Part shown: in pieces, positions 23,042 to 34,760 of the stretch
How positions within the stretch are numbered: the first letter of the stretch is position 1
Layout of the letters: each line of letters starts with the position of its first letter
Origin: Misgurnus anguillicaudatus
Taxonomy: Eukaryota; Chordata; Actinopteri; Cypriniformes; Cobitidae
DNA length: 64,000 bases
Direction: 5' to 3'
NCBI RefSeq assembly: GCF_027580225.2
Contig: NC_073361.2
Span: 24,136,001-24,200,000 of the forward strand
Notes under the pieces: model-generated
What the model was told of the DNA's origin: nothing
What the model saw: the letters and a program-made list of their open reading frames with translations, nothing else
Databases searched by the model: none
Translations under genes and position numbers: made by a program

Positions 23042-24111
23042 GGGTCATTCTACAAAAAAGGTGGAAATGCTTGTCCCTTGCTTTTGCAGACCCCTTAATC
23101 ATTTAATTTGACCCAATAATCCCATAATGATATATATATTTAATAAATATAGACTGTCCTTAACATGATGAGAGAGTTTATTTATGTAATTTTCTTTTTT
23201 TCCTTTTTTAAACTTTTTTTTAAATGTCTGGTCCTGAAAATTGCCCTGTCCCTTTGATCATACATGAAAGTTGAACTGTGTACTTATTATTTAAAACCAT
23301 GTTTTTTATAAAACAAATCTAATTTACATTTACCTTTAACCCTGTATGTACTACAACACTGAAATGGTAAAAATACACTACTACTTTGAATATTATCAAA
23401 TAAATATTTGTCCCCCAAATTTATGTCATTGGTGTTACCATACCCAAAGCACCTTTATTTTGAAACAATGCATCAGCTCTTTGAAGTTTTTCTTGGGGCA
23501 AGAGGTCAGTGAAAGAAATGCAGTGGAGGAAGGCAAAAGGTTTTTGAGATGTCTTACCTTATTTGACTAAAATATCATGATATATCTAAGAATTTTGAGA
23601 TAAGATTTTTTGGATGTCATTAGTGTTACTCTTTTTTATAGCTGGGAGTGTTAAGATCTTTACATAAAAATACATTATACTGAATAAGTATGTGATTGTT
23701 ACATCTCTGATTAAATAGCACATGGCTAATGGCAGCCATTTTGTTAAAAATGTTAGTTTTTTCTGTAAATTGTCATTAGTGTTACCATCATTGGTGTTAC
23801 CGTCTTCTCTAATGAGTACTTCCTAAGCACAATTCCTTTAACTGACCAACATAAAAGCATACAAACAAAACAAGATGGAAAACTGTTTAAGTTTACAAGT
23901 TTTATCATATTCATTATCTATTATTATATTCTCATTTTGTCAGGTATTGAAGATACAACGTCAAGGATTCTTTATTAAAATGTATTAAAAATTAAACATA
24001 GATTAAGCTCCCCGTTTTGCGGACTCATTTGACAAGTTTTGGGTGTTTTGAAAGAAGTTCATTTAAGCAAATTTCCATCACCAGAATTCCACCTTTTCTC
24101 TAGAATGACCC
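23042..24111. mobile_element. ~1.07-kb non-autonomous DNA element with 25-bp inverted ends
   Basis: The left end GGGTCATTCTACAAAAAAGG (continuing tggaa) and the right end TTCCACCTTTTCTCTAGAAT (continuing gaccc) are imperfect inverted copies. The inside has repeated 'attggtgttacc'-like words at about 23430, 23620, 23775 and 23790. There is an open frame of 74 codons at 23346-23570 with no recognisable domain. No transposase. Confidence 0.62.
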
Positions 24112-24750
24112 ATAAGCTATAAATTACACGAATAATTTTGTTTTTAAAATGATAAAGAGTTAAGAACATGCTTGAAAAACGTGTTTCTACGTCGGACATT
24201 GAAATTTAGGATTGACATTGTTTTTAAAGGGGCCCACCAAAACCTGTCAACTGAGTTTGATGGTAGTAACAGAATAGCTCTTTAAATCAAATAGCAAAAA
24301 AGTCCAGCCCCTCAGATTGAGCACAATACATGCAATACCCCCCAGACTTTCTAAATAGGACCAGATTGCAACCACATGTTAGAAATCAAATGCAGAATCG
24401 GTCATGTTTTCCAGAAAATCGACCGTGCGGCATTACAACAGAACAATGCATCACCGTAAATGAAAATAAAGTAGTTTGTAAAAGCAAAACTACTTGACAA
24501 AGCACAATTTTAGAGGAAGTAATCTATTAATAAGTTTATAGGAAGCCTAACCTTCACAAGCAATTACATAAAGAGAAAGATCAAGCTATGCATATATGTA
24601 AGTGAAGGGAAAGTACAATGTAGCCAAACTCTCGGTTTCCCTGATATGCAAGTCTTTGCTGCCCCGCCTCCCTGTTTTTTTTCATATGTAACAGAGAAGA
24701 AGGAATTCTCAGCTTTTGTCTCGAGCTGCAGCACACACGCAATAGTCAGC
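24112..24750 (+). promoter_or_regulatory. tnfsf10: Region upstream of tnfsf10, probable promoter and 5' UTR
   Basis: This is the 640 bases before the tnfsf10 start. No TATA box stands out. An in-frame upstream ATG at 24646 would add 35 residues rich in Ala/Pro/Cys/Ser. I place it in the 5' UTR because TRAIL proteins have a very short cytoplasmic N-terminus and the ATG at 24751 has A at -3. Confidence 0.4.
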
Positions 24751-27474
24751 ATGACAGGATCACACAGCATGCAGTATATCGGACTTATGCTGCTGGCTGC
24801 AATTCTCCTGCAGACGATAGCCGTGGCCGTGACCTTCATATATTTCAGCAACGTCCTGTCGACGGTAAGGGCCCGCGTGTTTTATGGTATCTATATTGCA
24901 CGTACGCGCAAAGCTGTTGCAAAGTTGTCCGAACGCGTCGTTGCGCGTGGTGAGACGGCGAAACGATGTAAAGGAAAACGTCAGCAATGAATAATGTTTG
25001 CACGCTTTTTCGAGTTGTTTGCGCTTTCAAAGTGCGCTTGCATTTTGTTTGGTGGAAAGATGCCAACAGGTCGCTCAGTGGAGCTTGAAGTACAAGTTAG
25101 GCAACAGCGGGCGTCCAGTCAATGCAAATAAAACAAACAAACATAAAACCGAAAGCTTTTGGATACATAAAGAACGCATATAAAGTGTTTGTTTTGGCAT
25201 GTCACAGAGAATATATTTTAGCAAATCATTTGATAATAGCCGACAAAATGTCAGCATTTAACATGTATATGCATGTAAAATATCACGCATATTAACTATG
25301 GTTTTCAGTTTAATCTGAAACTGAAACTAAAGCATAGTTACTTTAATACAATAACAGTAACCGCAAATGTACAAATGAACTATATTTGACCATGATATTT
25401 GCAGTCAAATTATGGAAGGCCTAATACAAATGGTAATAAATCTGCCTAAAGGTTACAGTTTTACTATAATAAAACCACAGTTGATTTTCCTGTAAGATAA
25501 TAATTAACACATAAAACAAATCTAATTTAAACACAAAATTTAATCTTTGCATTTATCTATATTAAAATATACAAATTATAATTTAAAAAATAGTAGATGT
25601 TTTCCATGCAATTACACGATTTTAAGCAATTATATGAAATGCATAATAGTATACATAATATAATTTTACATTTTATGTTTGCAAAACGATTTCATGTAGC
25701 TATGTGTGCTTTTGGGACCCAATTTCGTAAAGGCACTTAGCATTGCATTAGTTTTGAAATCATATGTTTAAATGTGAAATACTTATGCATTATTATTATT
25801 ATTATTATTTACAGATGAAAGAAACTTTCTCCAAGAGCAGCGTTTCGTGTCTGATGCGTGCAAACCTGAGGACCATAAAGGGTCAGGAGTTAAACGCGGC
25901 GGAGGGAAAAGACGACCCCTGCTGGCAGGTCACGCAACAGCTACACTTTCTCATTGAAAAGGTAGCAGCTTCAGACAGGGATTGAAGTCATATTGTTGGA
26001 GACAACAATGAGCCTATTATGGCCCAGATCATTTTACTTTTTAATTAATAGAGGAATTTTCTTCATTTGTCTAAGATTAAGGCCGATGCATATGGCGGAA
26101 ACCTGGCCGGTTGCTAAAGAATTGCTCTTTCTCTTTTGTAAAATGTTCTGTTTTTATTCTAATAAATGTTTAATCTTATTTTTAACAGTCAATGTCCAGT
26201 CGTTATCAAAAAGAAATTTCATCAGCAGTAAAAGGTATTTATAAAGTTAAAACACATCAAAATGTTTATTATTTTTTTTAAAGATATGAAGATTAAGTTT
26301 GGTATTTTCAACAGATGAAGTCTCCAGAGTACTTCCTTCATTGGTGGTCCAAGACCAAGACGATTCCCCTCGGCCTAAGATTGCAGCACATGTGACAGGC
26401 AGTTATATACCAGAGACAGAAAAGTCAGGAGGTGAGTCTCGATCCTGGAACGACTTAAATTAAACCAAACCAAAGCAAGCTTAGCTTTGTTATTCACATC
26501 TGGGAATCGGCGAAGTTAAACTCACACGGGTTTTATCATTCAAGTGTCTGTTTTTGTTTCAAAATGATGATCTTACTAAATTAGAGACTTTAAGCAACAC
26601 GCACTTGTTTATCTCTGGGTTATAGTCCACATTCACCTGCATCATGGAGGGTAAAGTAAAATAAACCGAACTGCGAACTGGATGAAGTCCAAATCAGATA
26701 AAATTCTGCATAACTATACTGAAATCTTAAACAATGGCTGCGTTCTTTGTTTTTGTATTCGCTTCCTAGAAAAGCTCATAAAACCTTTCTCCGCTTTTAT
26801 GTAGGGACGTATTTATGATTGTCATTTTAAAGTCCCACACACTGTTTCTTCATCATATCTCCATGGCCATTTGCCTAAAACAAAAAGCTGGTTTGTAAGT
26901 CGAGCTGAGTCTTTGAAACAAGTAGCCTCCCTTCTTGCCAAATGCTGAAACAATGCGGCTTTTCTGTCAAACCCAACCCCATAATCCTTGTATTTGGCTT
27001 GACAATGCAGGTCTGCCGAACAGGAAGGTCTACGGTCAGAAGATTCAATCGTGGGAGTCCGAAAAGGGTTTGGCTTTTCTCCAGAACGTAGAGCTGAGTG
27101 ACGGGGAGCTGGTGGTACCGCAGGCGGGCCTGTATTACATCTACTCCCAAACTTACTTCAGACACACACTTATAGAAGAAGACGAGAATGATAAGGAGGA
27201 AGAGGACGCCACGTCCAGCGAGTCGGTCTGGGGGAAACCCATGTTGCAGTATGTGTACAAAAAAGTGAGTTCGTACCCGGTGCCCATACTGCTTATGAAG
27301 AACGCTCGGACGACTTGCTGGTCACGTGACACTGAATACGGCCTGTACTCTATCTATCAAGCGGGCCTTTTTCAGCTCGGAGGGGGGGATAGGGTGTTTG
27401 TGACCGTCAGCAACGTAAGCACTATCGACATGGATGAAAAGTCGAGCTTTTTCGGTGCGTTCTTGGTCAGCTAG
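24751..27474 (+). CDS. tnfsf10: TNF ligand superfamily member 10 (TRAIL)
   Basis: Type II membrane cytokine that trimerises through its C-terminal TNF-homology domain and triggers death receptors. Coding exons are 24751-24864, 25815-25961, 26189-26234, 26315-26431 and 27011-27474 (stop TAG). All have GT/AG borders and join in frame to 295 residues (human 281). The signal anchor is at about residues 10-33 (IGLMLLAAILLQTIAVAV), followed by a YFSN-type boundary as in human YFTN. The DPCWQV motif of the stalk is in exon 2. The TNF domain runs from about 122 (RPKIAAHVTG) to FFGAFLVS at the C-terminus. Cys244 in the NARTTCWSRD context matches the human zinc-binding Cys230 of the trimer. An acidic insert (EEDENDKEEED) lengthens the loop after YIYSQTYFRH. 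Fish have several TRAIL-like genes; position next to nceh1 supports the orthologue of TNFSF10. Confidence 0.96.
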
Positions 27475-28553
27475 ACACAAAATAGTGGCGCGCAATGGAA
27501 AAAGCGCACTTCTAGAGGATGAGCGACAAGACTCAGCTTGCTTGGCATTTTTACCTGAGCTGTCTTTGAAAGGCAGCCAAGTGCCTTTAAACATTTGGAT
27601 GTGCTTGCCGAGATGCACCGTCACCTGTCCAAACAGTTAACCGTGATTGATGAGATCTCTGAACGGTGCAAATATTTGCCGCTTCTTTATGCTCGGCCGG
27701 TGCGTTCAATCATAAATCAGTTTCTTAGTGAAAAGTGTGAAGCAATGCGCCCCGCGAAAGGTGTTTGAACTCATCACCTACGCCTGGAGGGGCGAAGAAA
27801 AGTGCGGGCTTGCCAGGGTGTTTGGAAGCAAGTTGTTTGGACGTGGCAGGAAAAGGAAGGTGTGATTTTTAGGATGAGCTGCAGGCTTTTCCTGCTGGCT
27901 TTCATCCTTTTTGGACCTGTGACCTCATGTAGCATTGAAAACAAAATGGGATGTTGAAATACACGTGGAGAGACTATTTTTTACTTTGATGACCTAGACT
28001 TGCGCACTTCTTTCTGAATCATGCATTGATTGTACTTGTTTGTATATGCACTACTATTGTGCGTTTGTATAGTGTGTATTGTTTTTTTATTACATCATCA
28101 TTAATTTCAAAGGACCATCGGGACTCCTGTCTTTCTGAAGAACATGAATCTGCGACTTAAATGTGAAAATCACTGTGACTTGTATAATGGTAAATTGTCT
28201 TGTACATAATTTCTTTTGTATATACATGTGTTAAACATATTGAGAAATGTCCATAACCTAAGACTACACTAAAAAAAGTCCTGTATGTTGTCTGAATTGC
28301 ACACAGCTGTTCTATCAGTATATACAATTACACTTTTTTGTTAAAATATACAAATATAAATGCTATCTTAAATACTGTTATTCAACTGCAGACTGTTTCA
28401 CTTTTTCCTATAACATGTGCTTAAATGTAAACTGCTAGGCTATTTCAAATGTTTGCGTTATCCACTGGAATAATCCAACTATTTTTGAAGCTGTTCATTT
28501 ATCAAACTCTGTAAAGTTTGAATTTTGTTTCATGTTATGTCATCATGAATAAA
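27475..28553 (+). terminator. tnfsf10: tnfsf10 3' UTR with poly(A) signal
   Basis: The AATAAA signal is at 28548-28553, ~1.07 kb after the stop. Several ATTTA-like and T-rich stretches lie at 28140-28540. The exact cleavage site is not visible. Confidence 0.6.
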
Positions 28554-30585
28554 ATTTTTAGATAAAGTAAACTCAAACTTTTGCATTATGAAAGCACATT
28601 TTCTGTATTCCGCCCTCTTGTGGTGGCATGAAACATTGCACCACATGGATTTATCTGACAACATATGACCATAAACTCATTTTAGTTTACTATCTAGTTT
28701 ACTTTGCTACACCAGTGTTTAATAAAGTAAATTATTTTATAAATGATAGTTTAACGTTACCCAAAAATACATTTTTTATCGTAATTTACTCACCTGCATG
28801 TCGTGAACCCCAAATGCCTCTTCAGAACCAAAATGCAGATTTTTAAGTGTTTCCTCTCTTGTAGTGCACGTTTTCTGTCTAAATTGTTGTTTAGTCAGTT
28901 TTAGGATGTTTACTTTCAAATAATGTGTAACAACTGAAACTGCAGCGATATCCACAAGAAGTAACTTAGGAGTAAATGTCTTCAAGACGCGTAAAGTCCA
29001 ATATTAAATGTGTTCTCAGTTTATGACACCACAGAAAATGTGACTCACTCGGTCAAATTTTAAAAATTACAACCCGCAAAATAAAAAAATAAGTTATTAA
29101 AATCTTCAAACATTCAGGATTCTGTGCTCTCAAACGCTGGGGGCGTGTCCGCTGTCGGCGCTAAAACCACGCCCACTGGCGGGAAAGCTTCCGTCTCTCT
29201 CAACTTTTAAATACAAAATAAAATTTAATTATATTAATCATAATTTAATTTTTGACGTTTAAGGGTCACTGAAATATCCAAGGTACTGCAGACTGTGCTT
29301 GAATTAAAATTAAACGTCATTGAAATCTATCATGCACAATACCATAAAAGACCTTGTAAGATCCACATTCCTACAATACACATTATTATTATTGCGTATA
29401 GATAAATTACAGAGAATCTTATTTGCCTGTGTGCCATTTAATTTAGTATCTTATAAAGCTGTATTTACCTTCCTGATACTTTTTTCAGAAAATTAAACCT
29501 TGCAATGTTTTTTTTGTCTACCAATTCAGCAGTTGCAATACCCACTTACTCCCATATGGACAACATATGTTTTACTGCCGTCCTTTGTTCATATTGTAAT
29601 CCACAATTGTAATTGTTCGCAGTACCCATTGTTTAACCAAGCAACTATTGCCTGTGAGCAACTGTTTGATGTTTTTGTGATCCTGATGTGTATTCAGGTT
29701 TTAATATACGGCCACATTAATCATAGCACTTCCCATTCAAACCACCTTTATAAACGTGGGAACATGGTTTATAAAATCTGAACCAGATGGAGCATAATTT
29801 CTGTAATTTTGAAAAGAAAGACAAGGAGTCGTGTTAGGATTTTTCTTTTTTGTGGAAATATGTTACACTTATATTACAGGTATTTAAATGCCCTCAACAG
29901 AAAAAAATAACAGTTTCAGACAGCAAAAACTAGCACAATCAGGACGACAACATAACTTAGACAGAAAACCGTACATACTGCATCTCCGTGACTTGCCTCT
30001 GTAGAAATAGTATACAGGCGATGCCCTGGGTGGACCACAATCTATGTTAAGTGATACCCAATAAATACTGCAAATGCTGTTAATGTAACTTACAAAATAT
30101 ATCATAAAATGTACTTTGAAATTGAATTCGGTAAGTCTGTGTACAAAAAATGTTTATAAATACAACCAGTCTCTACTGATGCTGTAGGGTACCGTTTCAT
30201 TAACCAGGTATCTTCCCCAAACCTACAAATTGAAAAGCTTCCACATATGCACATAGTGTGACCCGCAACAATGAGGTCAGGTATATCTTGCCAAAGATCG
30301 TGCCTTGCAAATCACTTGTACTACAAAATAGAAAAACTTTTACCAAAAAGGAAACCCCTCACTCTCCCTAATGGTGTGCAAGAAAAACAACAAAAAACAG
30401 TACAAGTGATATAAAGACACAAGCTTCAGCAATAGCTAGTATAATTGATGTGAACTGGAACAGAATCACAATAGCTGCCTTATCACAAACTCCGCTGGCA
30501 CCAACCCCTCAGTACACATTGCCTTCTTGCTGAAAGCAAGTTGGTTTGGAATACAGGGTGATGGTTGAGCAATAACTTCTGGTGC
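28554..30585. other. Convergent intergenic gap and msl2 3' UTR
   Basis: tnfsf10 (plus) and msl2 (minus) converge here. The right part is expected to be the msl2 3' UTR, but I see no clear poly(A) signal on the minus strand that fixes its end. A GC-rich patch at 29140-29200 (gggggcgtgtccgctgtc, ggcgggaaag) stands out from the AT-rich surroundings. 28746-28935 resembles half of the TTAA-type element (acccaaaaatac, then actcacctgcatgtcgtgaa). Confidence 0.45.
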
Positions 30586-33489
30586 TCAGTCGAACCCCAT
30601 GTCCAACGGTTCATCAAATCCTTTGTCTTCGTGGGGCCCCGTAGCCAAAAAGGAGGCAACAGGTGAACCGGCCGTCGTGGAGACGTTGAGCATCCCACCC
30701 GTACCACTGCCAGTGGCGTTTCGTACGGCGATGCTGGTGACGTTGATGCCCAGGGTGAGTCTTGTCTGCTCGAAGGCTTTCTCTGGAACCGCAAAGGCCT
30801 CTAGCTTCTTCTCACCATTGGCCATGTAAGAGTTTTGGCAGCCCCTGCATATGCAGTCCAGACAAGCTTTGCGGTTGGAGTAACAGGGACAACGTTGGCC
30901 CCGGCACGTAAGAACACTTGGGTTTTGGGTTGCTCTGCCACACTTGCAACCTTTTTTCTCCTGCGCCTTTTTATAAACCACTTTCGTAGGGCTCCCCGGA
31001 ATAAGGGTGTTAGTCACAATCCGTTCTTTCATCTTTTCTTTCACCTTGGAAGTTCCCTGCTTAGACTTAGTGCATGCCTTTTTGGGTCCGTGGTGGTCGA
31101 GGTTCTTTTTAACATTTTTTGTGGACGCCAATAATGTTTTTCCCACTTTAGGAAGGCCTTCACCGTTGGGCACCGTTGCCATGTGAGGAATAGTCTGAGT
31201 GGGAGATGTGGGTTCACACTTGACAGCAACCGGGGCTGAGGCGTCCAGCGCAGGGCCCCGAATAAAGGTGGAAATGGGTAAGGGTTGAATCTTTTCGCTG
31301 TCGCTCTCCGACCGCGACCGCTTGCGGTTGGACCGTGGCACTCCTGGTGTCACAGCTGAAAAGGAAATTCCCAAAGATTGAGGATTTTTGTGGAACGTTG
31401 GGTGGTGGGGAACTAGAACTTCCTGCGAGTCGCCTGGTAGTGAGGTGAGCTGCTGAGGGGAGTCAACCGAGGCGCACGAAATGCCAAATGGTTCATTTAA
31501 GTTCTCAGAGGATTCGAGAGTCGACTGTAAGATAGCCGAACATTCTTCCTGGGGGACGTCATCTGGGTCCAGAGTCCTGAGTACCTCCTCTACACTCAAG
31601 AGGAGAGTCCCACCATCATGCTTCATATCCCCTTCGAAACCACAAAGGTCCATGGTGCTGGTACAAAGTTCTTCATCAGCGGCTGCCACCGCTTCACACA
31701 CAGGGATCTCATTTGTGAAACTCTCTTGTTTCACTACTTGGCTCCCGTTGTCCCCAGCTTCAGGAACATTTGACCCTAGTAAAGGGAAACTGGCGGTTAA
31801 TTCCTCAACATTAGTCAAACCGTTACAATCCTGAAGACCGTTCACCCCTACAGGACTGAGGCCTTGTTCCTTGATCTCTGTTGAAGGGGATTGGCCCTCA
31901 TCAGGGAGTGTTTCTGAGGTTGAGGGTGTAGGGGACCGGTTTGTCAAGCTCAAAGAAAGAGAGTCCTCCCCCTCGCTATTGTCCAATTGGAGGTCCTCGT
32001 TCAACAGAGCCAGTAGGTCTGGGGACCCTCCCGCAGCGCTTGAAATGTGCTGGGCGAGAGGGGAGTGTGCAATGTACTCGCAGAGCTTTTTGTAGCAGTC
32101 CACCAAGATGCACAGCTGCTTGTTCTCTTCAAACTGTTCATAGTCTTTACACCAGCTACACGATGGCTTCATTATCATCTTTTTGCCCTTACATGATTTA
32201 CAGACATAGTGCTGGCACGTCGAGTTGCTTGGAGCTATTGGATCTTGGAGTAAATTACCTGAATGAACGAAAAAAGGCCATTAAAATCTTGCTAGTTAAT
32301 TTGATGCATGCTAGATGATGCTATTCATCGCAAGTTTAAATAGGCTGCTTTCATACTTCCCACCTTGTTCTCCTGTTTAGCTTAGTGGCAAACACACTTG
32401 ATAAATAAATGTATTCGTTACTTTTTGTATAAAAGCATCTGCCAAATGAATAAATGTTTAAGGTGATATGAGCAAACAAACATAACTAGTAATGCACTGA
32501 AATACATTCGCTCTTCAAGGATTTGGTATCATTCAACAAAAGCCACACTTGTTTACCACTGATGGGGAGTTGAATGGTGTGGTTCATATTACATACATAG
32601 CATATGGCAAACAAGGGTCTTAAATGCAGCACTTTTTTAAGAACACATGCATGCACATCTAGCATGTAAACATACTTTAATACAAATATACATTGAATTA
32701 CACCATTTTATAGAAGAGATGAAATACCAAATGCATGCTTGGATTTTGTATCATGTTGTTTAATTTGGGGATTAAGAGCGTCAAAGTTTTATTTCAATAT
32801 TTGACATGATCTTACTCATTCAAAGATATCAAGGTTATGTTTTCACACAATGTTATACATTACACAGGGTGATTTTATGTAGAAAACGATATATCACAAA
32901 AATCACTTCATCTGGGCTGTTGACAAGCAGTGTTACAAATGATTAGTAGAAAAAATTGCCAAGTCATTCCAAATGAAGCATTACTAAACAGGGGTAACTT
33001 TAAATGCTTTTAAACTTAACTGTCTCGAGTACTTAATTAAAGGCTGTATTCACTGATGTGTTTATAAATGCCTACGCTCGTGTTGTGATTGTGTGTCAGG
33101 AATGTGTGTACTCAATGGGGGTGTGTCATGGTCGGGGGAGCTAAGGAAATCATCTGAAGCTACAAGCATGCAGAAGTGATCATCATGCAACCATGCAGAC
33201 TAAACACGCAAGTGGCGACCATGCAACCCTGGAGTGATTTAAATGCATGAAGGGATCGAGCAGAAACGATCATGCAACCGTGCAGTAACTAAACATGCAT
33301 GCAGCGATCACATGCAGTGATCAAGCTGAATCATATAAAACCCTCACCACAAACAAGGCAGGCGAGAGACTGTCTGAAAAAAGGCAAGAGCTTATAGATT
33401 TCCTCCAAAGCCTGGGGGTCCCGGGGATCGCACTGCAGCACCGACCGACAAGCTGACACGTAGAGAGTGGTCGCATTCACCGGGTTCAT
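30586..33489 (-). CDS. msl2: MSL complex subunit 2, E3 ubiquitin-protein ligase
   Basis: A nuclear RING E3 ligase and scaffold of the male-specific-lethal complex, which acetylates histone H4 Lys16; MSL2 with MSL1 ubiquitinates histone H2B. Two coding exons: 33348-33489 (ATG at 33489) and 30586-32258 (stop TGA). They join in frame to 604 residues; human MSL2 has 577. The start MNPVNAT matches human. The RING finger spans the intron: Cys44, Cys47, Cys62, His64, Cys67, Cys70, Cys81 and Cys84 fit the C3HC4 spacing. A long low-complexity Ser/Glu-rich middle follows, with a basic NRKRSRSESDSEK motif. The cysteine-rich CXC DNA-binding domain is at about 482-532 (GCKCGRATQNPSV through CICRGCQNSY) and is nearly invariant against human. 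The middle is much less conserved than the two domains. stag1 lies upstream on the same strand. Confidence 0.97.
32259..33347 (-). other. msl2: msl2 intron with an ATGCA-rich degenerate tandem repeat
   Basis: The intron lies between the two msl2 coding exons, with donor gtgagg at its right end and acceptor ag at 32259-32260. At 33165-33330 the words atgcaaccatgcag and catgcaaccgtgcag recur about every 40-45 bp with intervening taactaaacatg / gactaaacacg. The rest is plain AT-rich intron. Confidence 0.7.
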
Positions 33490-34760
33490 CTCAGCAGTGT
33501 CGCGCTAGACAGATCCAGTTCGGGGAGGAAAAAGAAAAGGAGCGACCGTGAGGCTTCAGTCCCGCCAGCAGCCCACGTAACATCAATGTAAATGGGATCC
33601 GTCGACTGTGAATGCAAGGAATGCTTTATGCATGCGATAAATATTTCACCGGATATCGGTGCACAAGCACGGAAAATTGGTCTTTGCACATCGCATTCAT
33701 GAATGCCGCTCCATCTCAACGCTTTCCCCTCTTCCACGGCAAGAAATACGCGCGAATCATCGTCGCCGGACACACGATCGTCCACGCTGATGTGATTCAA
33801 ATGCAACGACGCATTTGCAATATATGATCATCGATACTCCATTAAAATCCCGTCTGAGGTCGGTGATACAGTTATAGTTTCGATATAAAATTCAACAACA
33901 ACACGTTGGTGGCGCTCTTCACCCCAGTAAATTCATATACAGCGCACAGATTACTCTCTCGGCCTCATTCTGGATGAATGCGGTCCTTGTTTGCAATGCT
34001 GTTCCGGAGATTTGCTTATTATCTTCGTGATCGCTGTTAGCGGGCACCGTGTGTGGATCTGGACTCGTGCGCCGTCTCTCTGTTATTGTCCGCCGCTTTT
34101 CATGGCGCAAAAAAAGGAAAACAGGCCGCTTTGTGTATCAAGTCTTTCCAGTGCATGCAAAAAATCCGGCGTCAATGCGGCGGTAATTCACCGCGCATGC
34201 TTGTGAATTGTTTTGCGGGTCGCGCGTAAACAAAGGAGCCGCGAGTTTAATGTCCGTTTGATGTGAATTACACCGGCCGACAGTGAACTGCGCCTCCAGG
34301 ATGTCAGGAACAAAAATAGGCCGCTTGTCTTCTTTAAGGATTTATCCCGGCGTTTTTCTGGAGTGGGATGCAATACGTCTAATAATTAGACAAATCCAGT
34401 ATCCACGACGTAAATGCACAAGTCATTCCTTTGGAGAAAAATATATAGATATAAATTCAATAGCGATATTGAAATGTGTATTTGAAAAGGCTTCTCCCCT
34501 CTCTTCCTCTCCGCATTAGAACAAGGAGGGGGCGCTGCTGTCACGTCTCGCGAGAACAAGGCAACACATGCTAAAGGAATGGGCGCAGACGTACACGTCT
34601 CGCGATAACAAAAGTAAACGCTGCAAGGAATGGGCGCAGCCGTCACAGATATCGCGATATTACGGCTGCTTCGAAATGAGATTGCAAACCTGTGTGGGCG
34701 AATGGTTGCCTTGGTTGCATGAGCGTTTCGAGTGGGGCGTGGCACCTCGAGAGGAAATTA
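33490..34760 (-). promoter_or_regulatory. msl2: GC-rich promoter region upstream of msl2
   Basis: CpGs are frequent from about 33490 to 34760 compared with the AT-rich surroundings, as expected of a CpG-rich housekeeping promoter. Three related 52-bp modules end the region: TCTCGCGAGA at 34546-34555, TCTCGCGATA at 34598-34607 and ATATCGCGATAT at 34649-34660. The first two are preceded by CACG, and the second and third modules begin with gggcgcag. TCTCGCGAGA is a known CpG-island promoter element bound by BANP. The transcription start is not located. Confidence 0.6.

Noticed and set aside
23346..23570. 74-codon frame as a gene of the 23042-24111 element
   Set aside because: No transposase motif and AT-driven composition; no support beyond being open.
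24646..24750. In-frame upstream start of tnfsf10 adding 35 residues
   Set aside because: TRAIL proteins have a short cytoplasmic N-terminus; the ATG at 24751 fits family length and has a better context. Not formally excluded.
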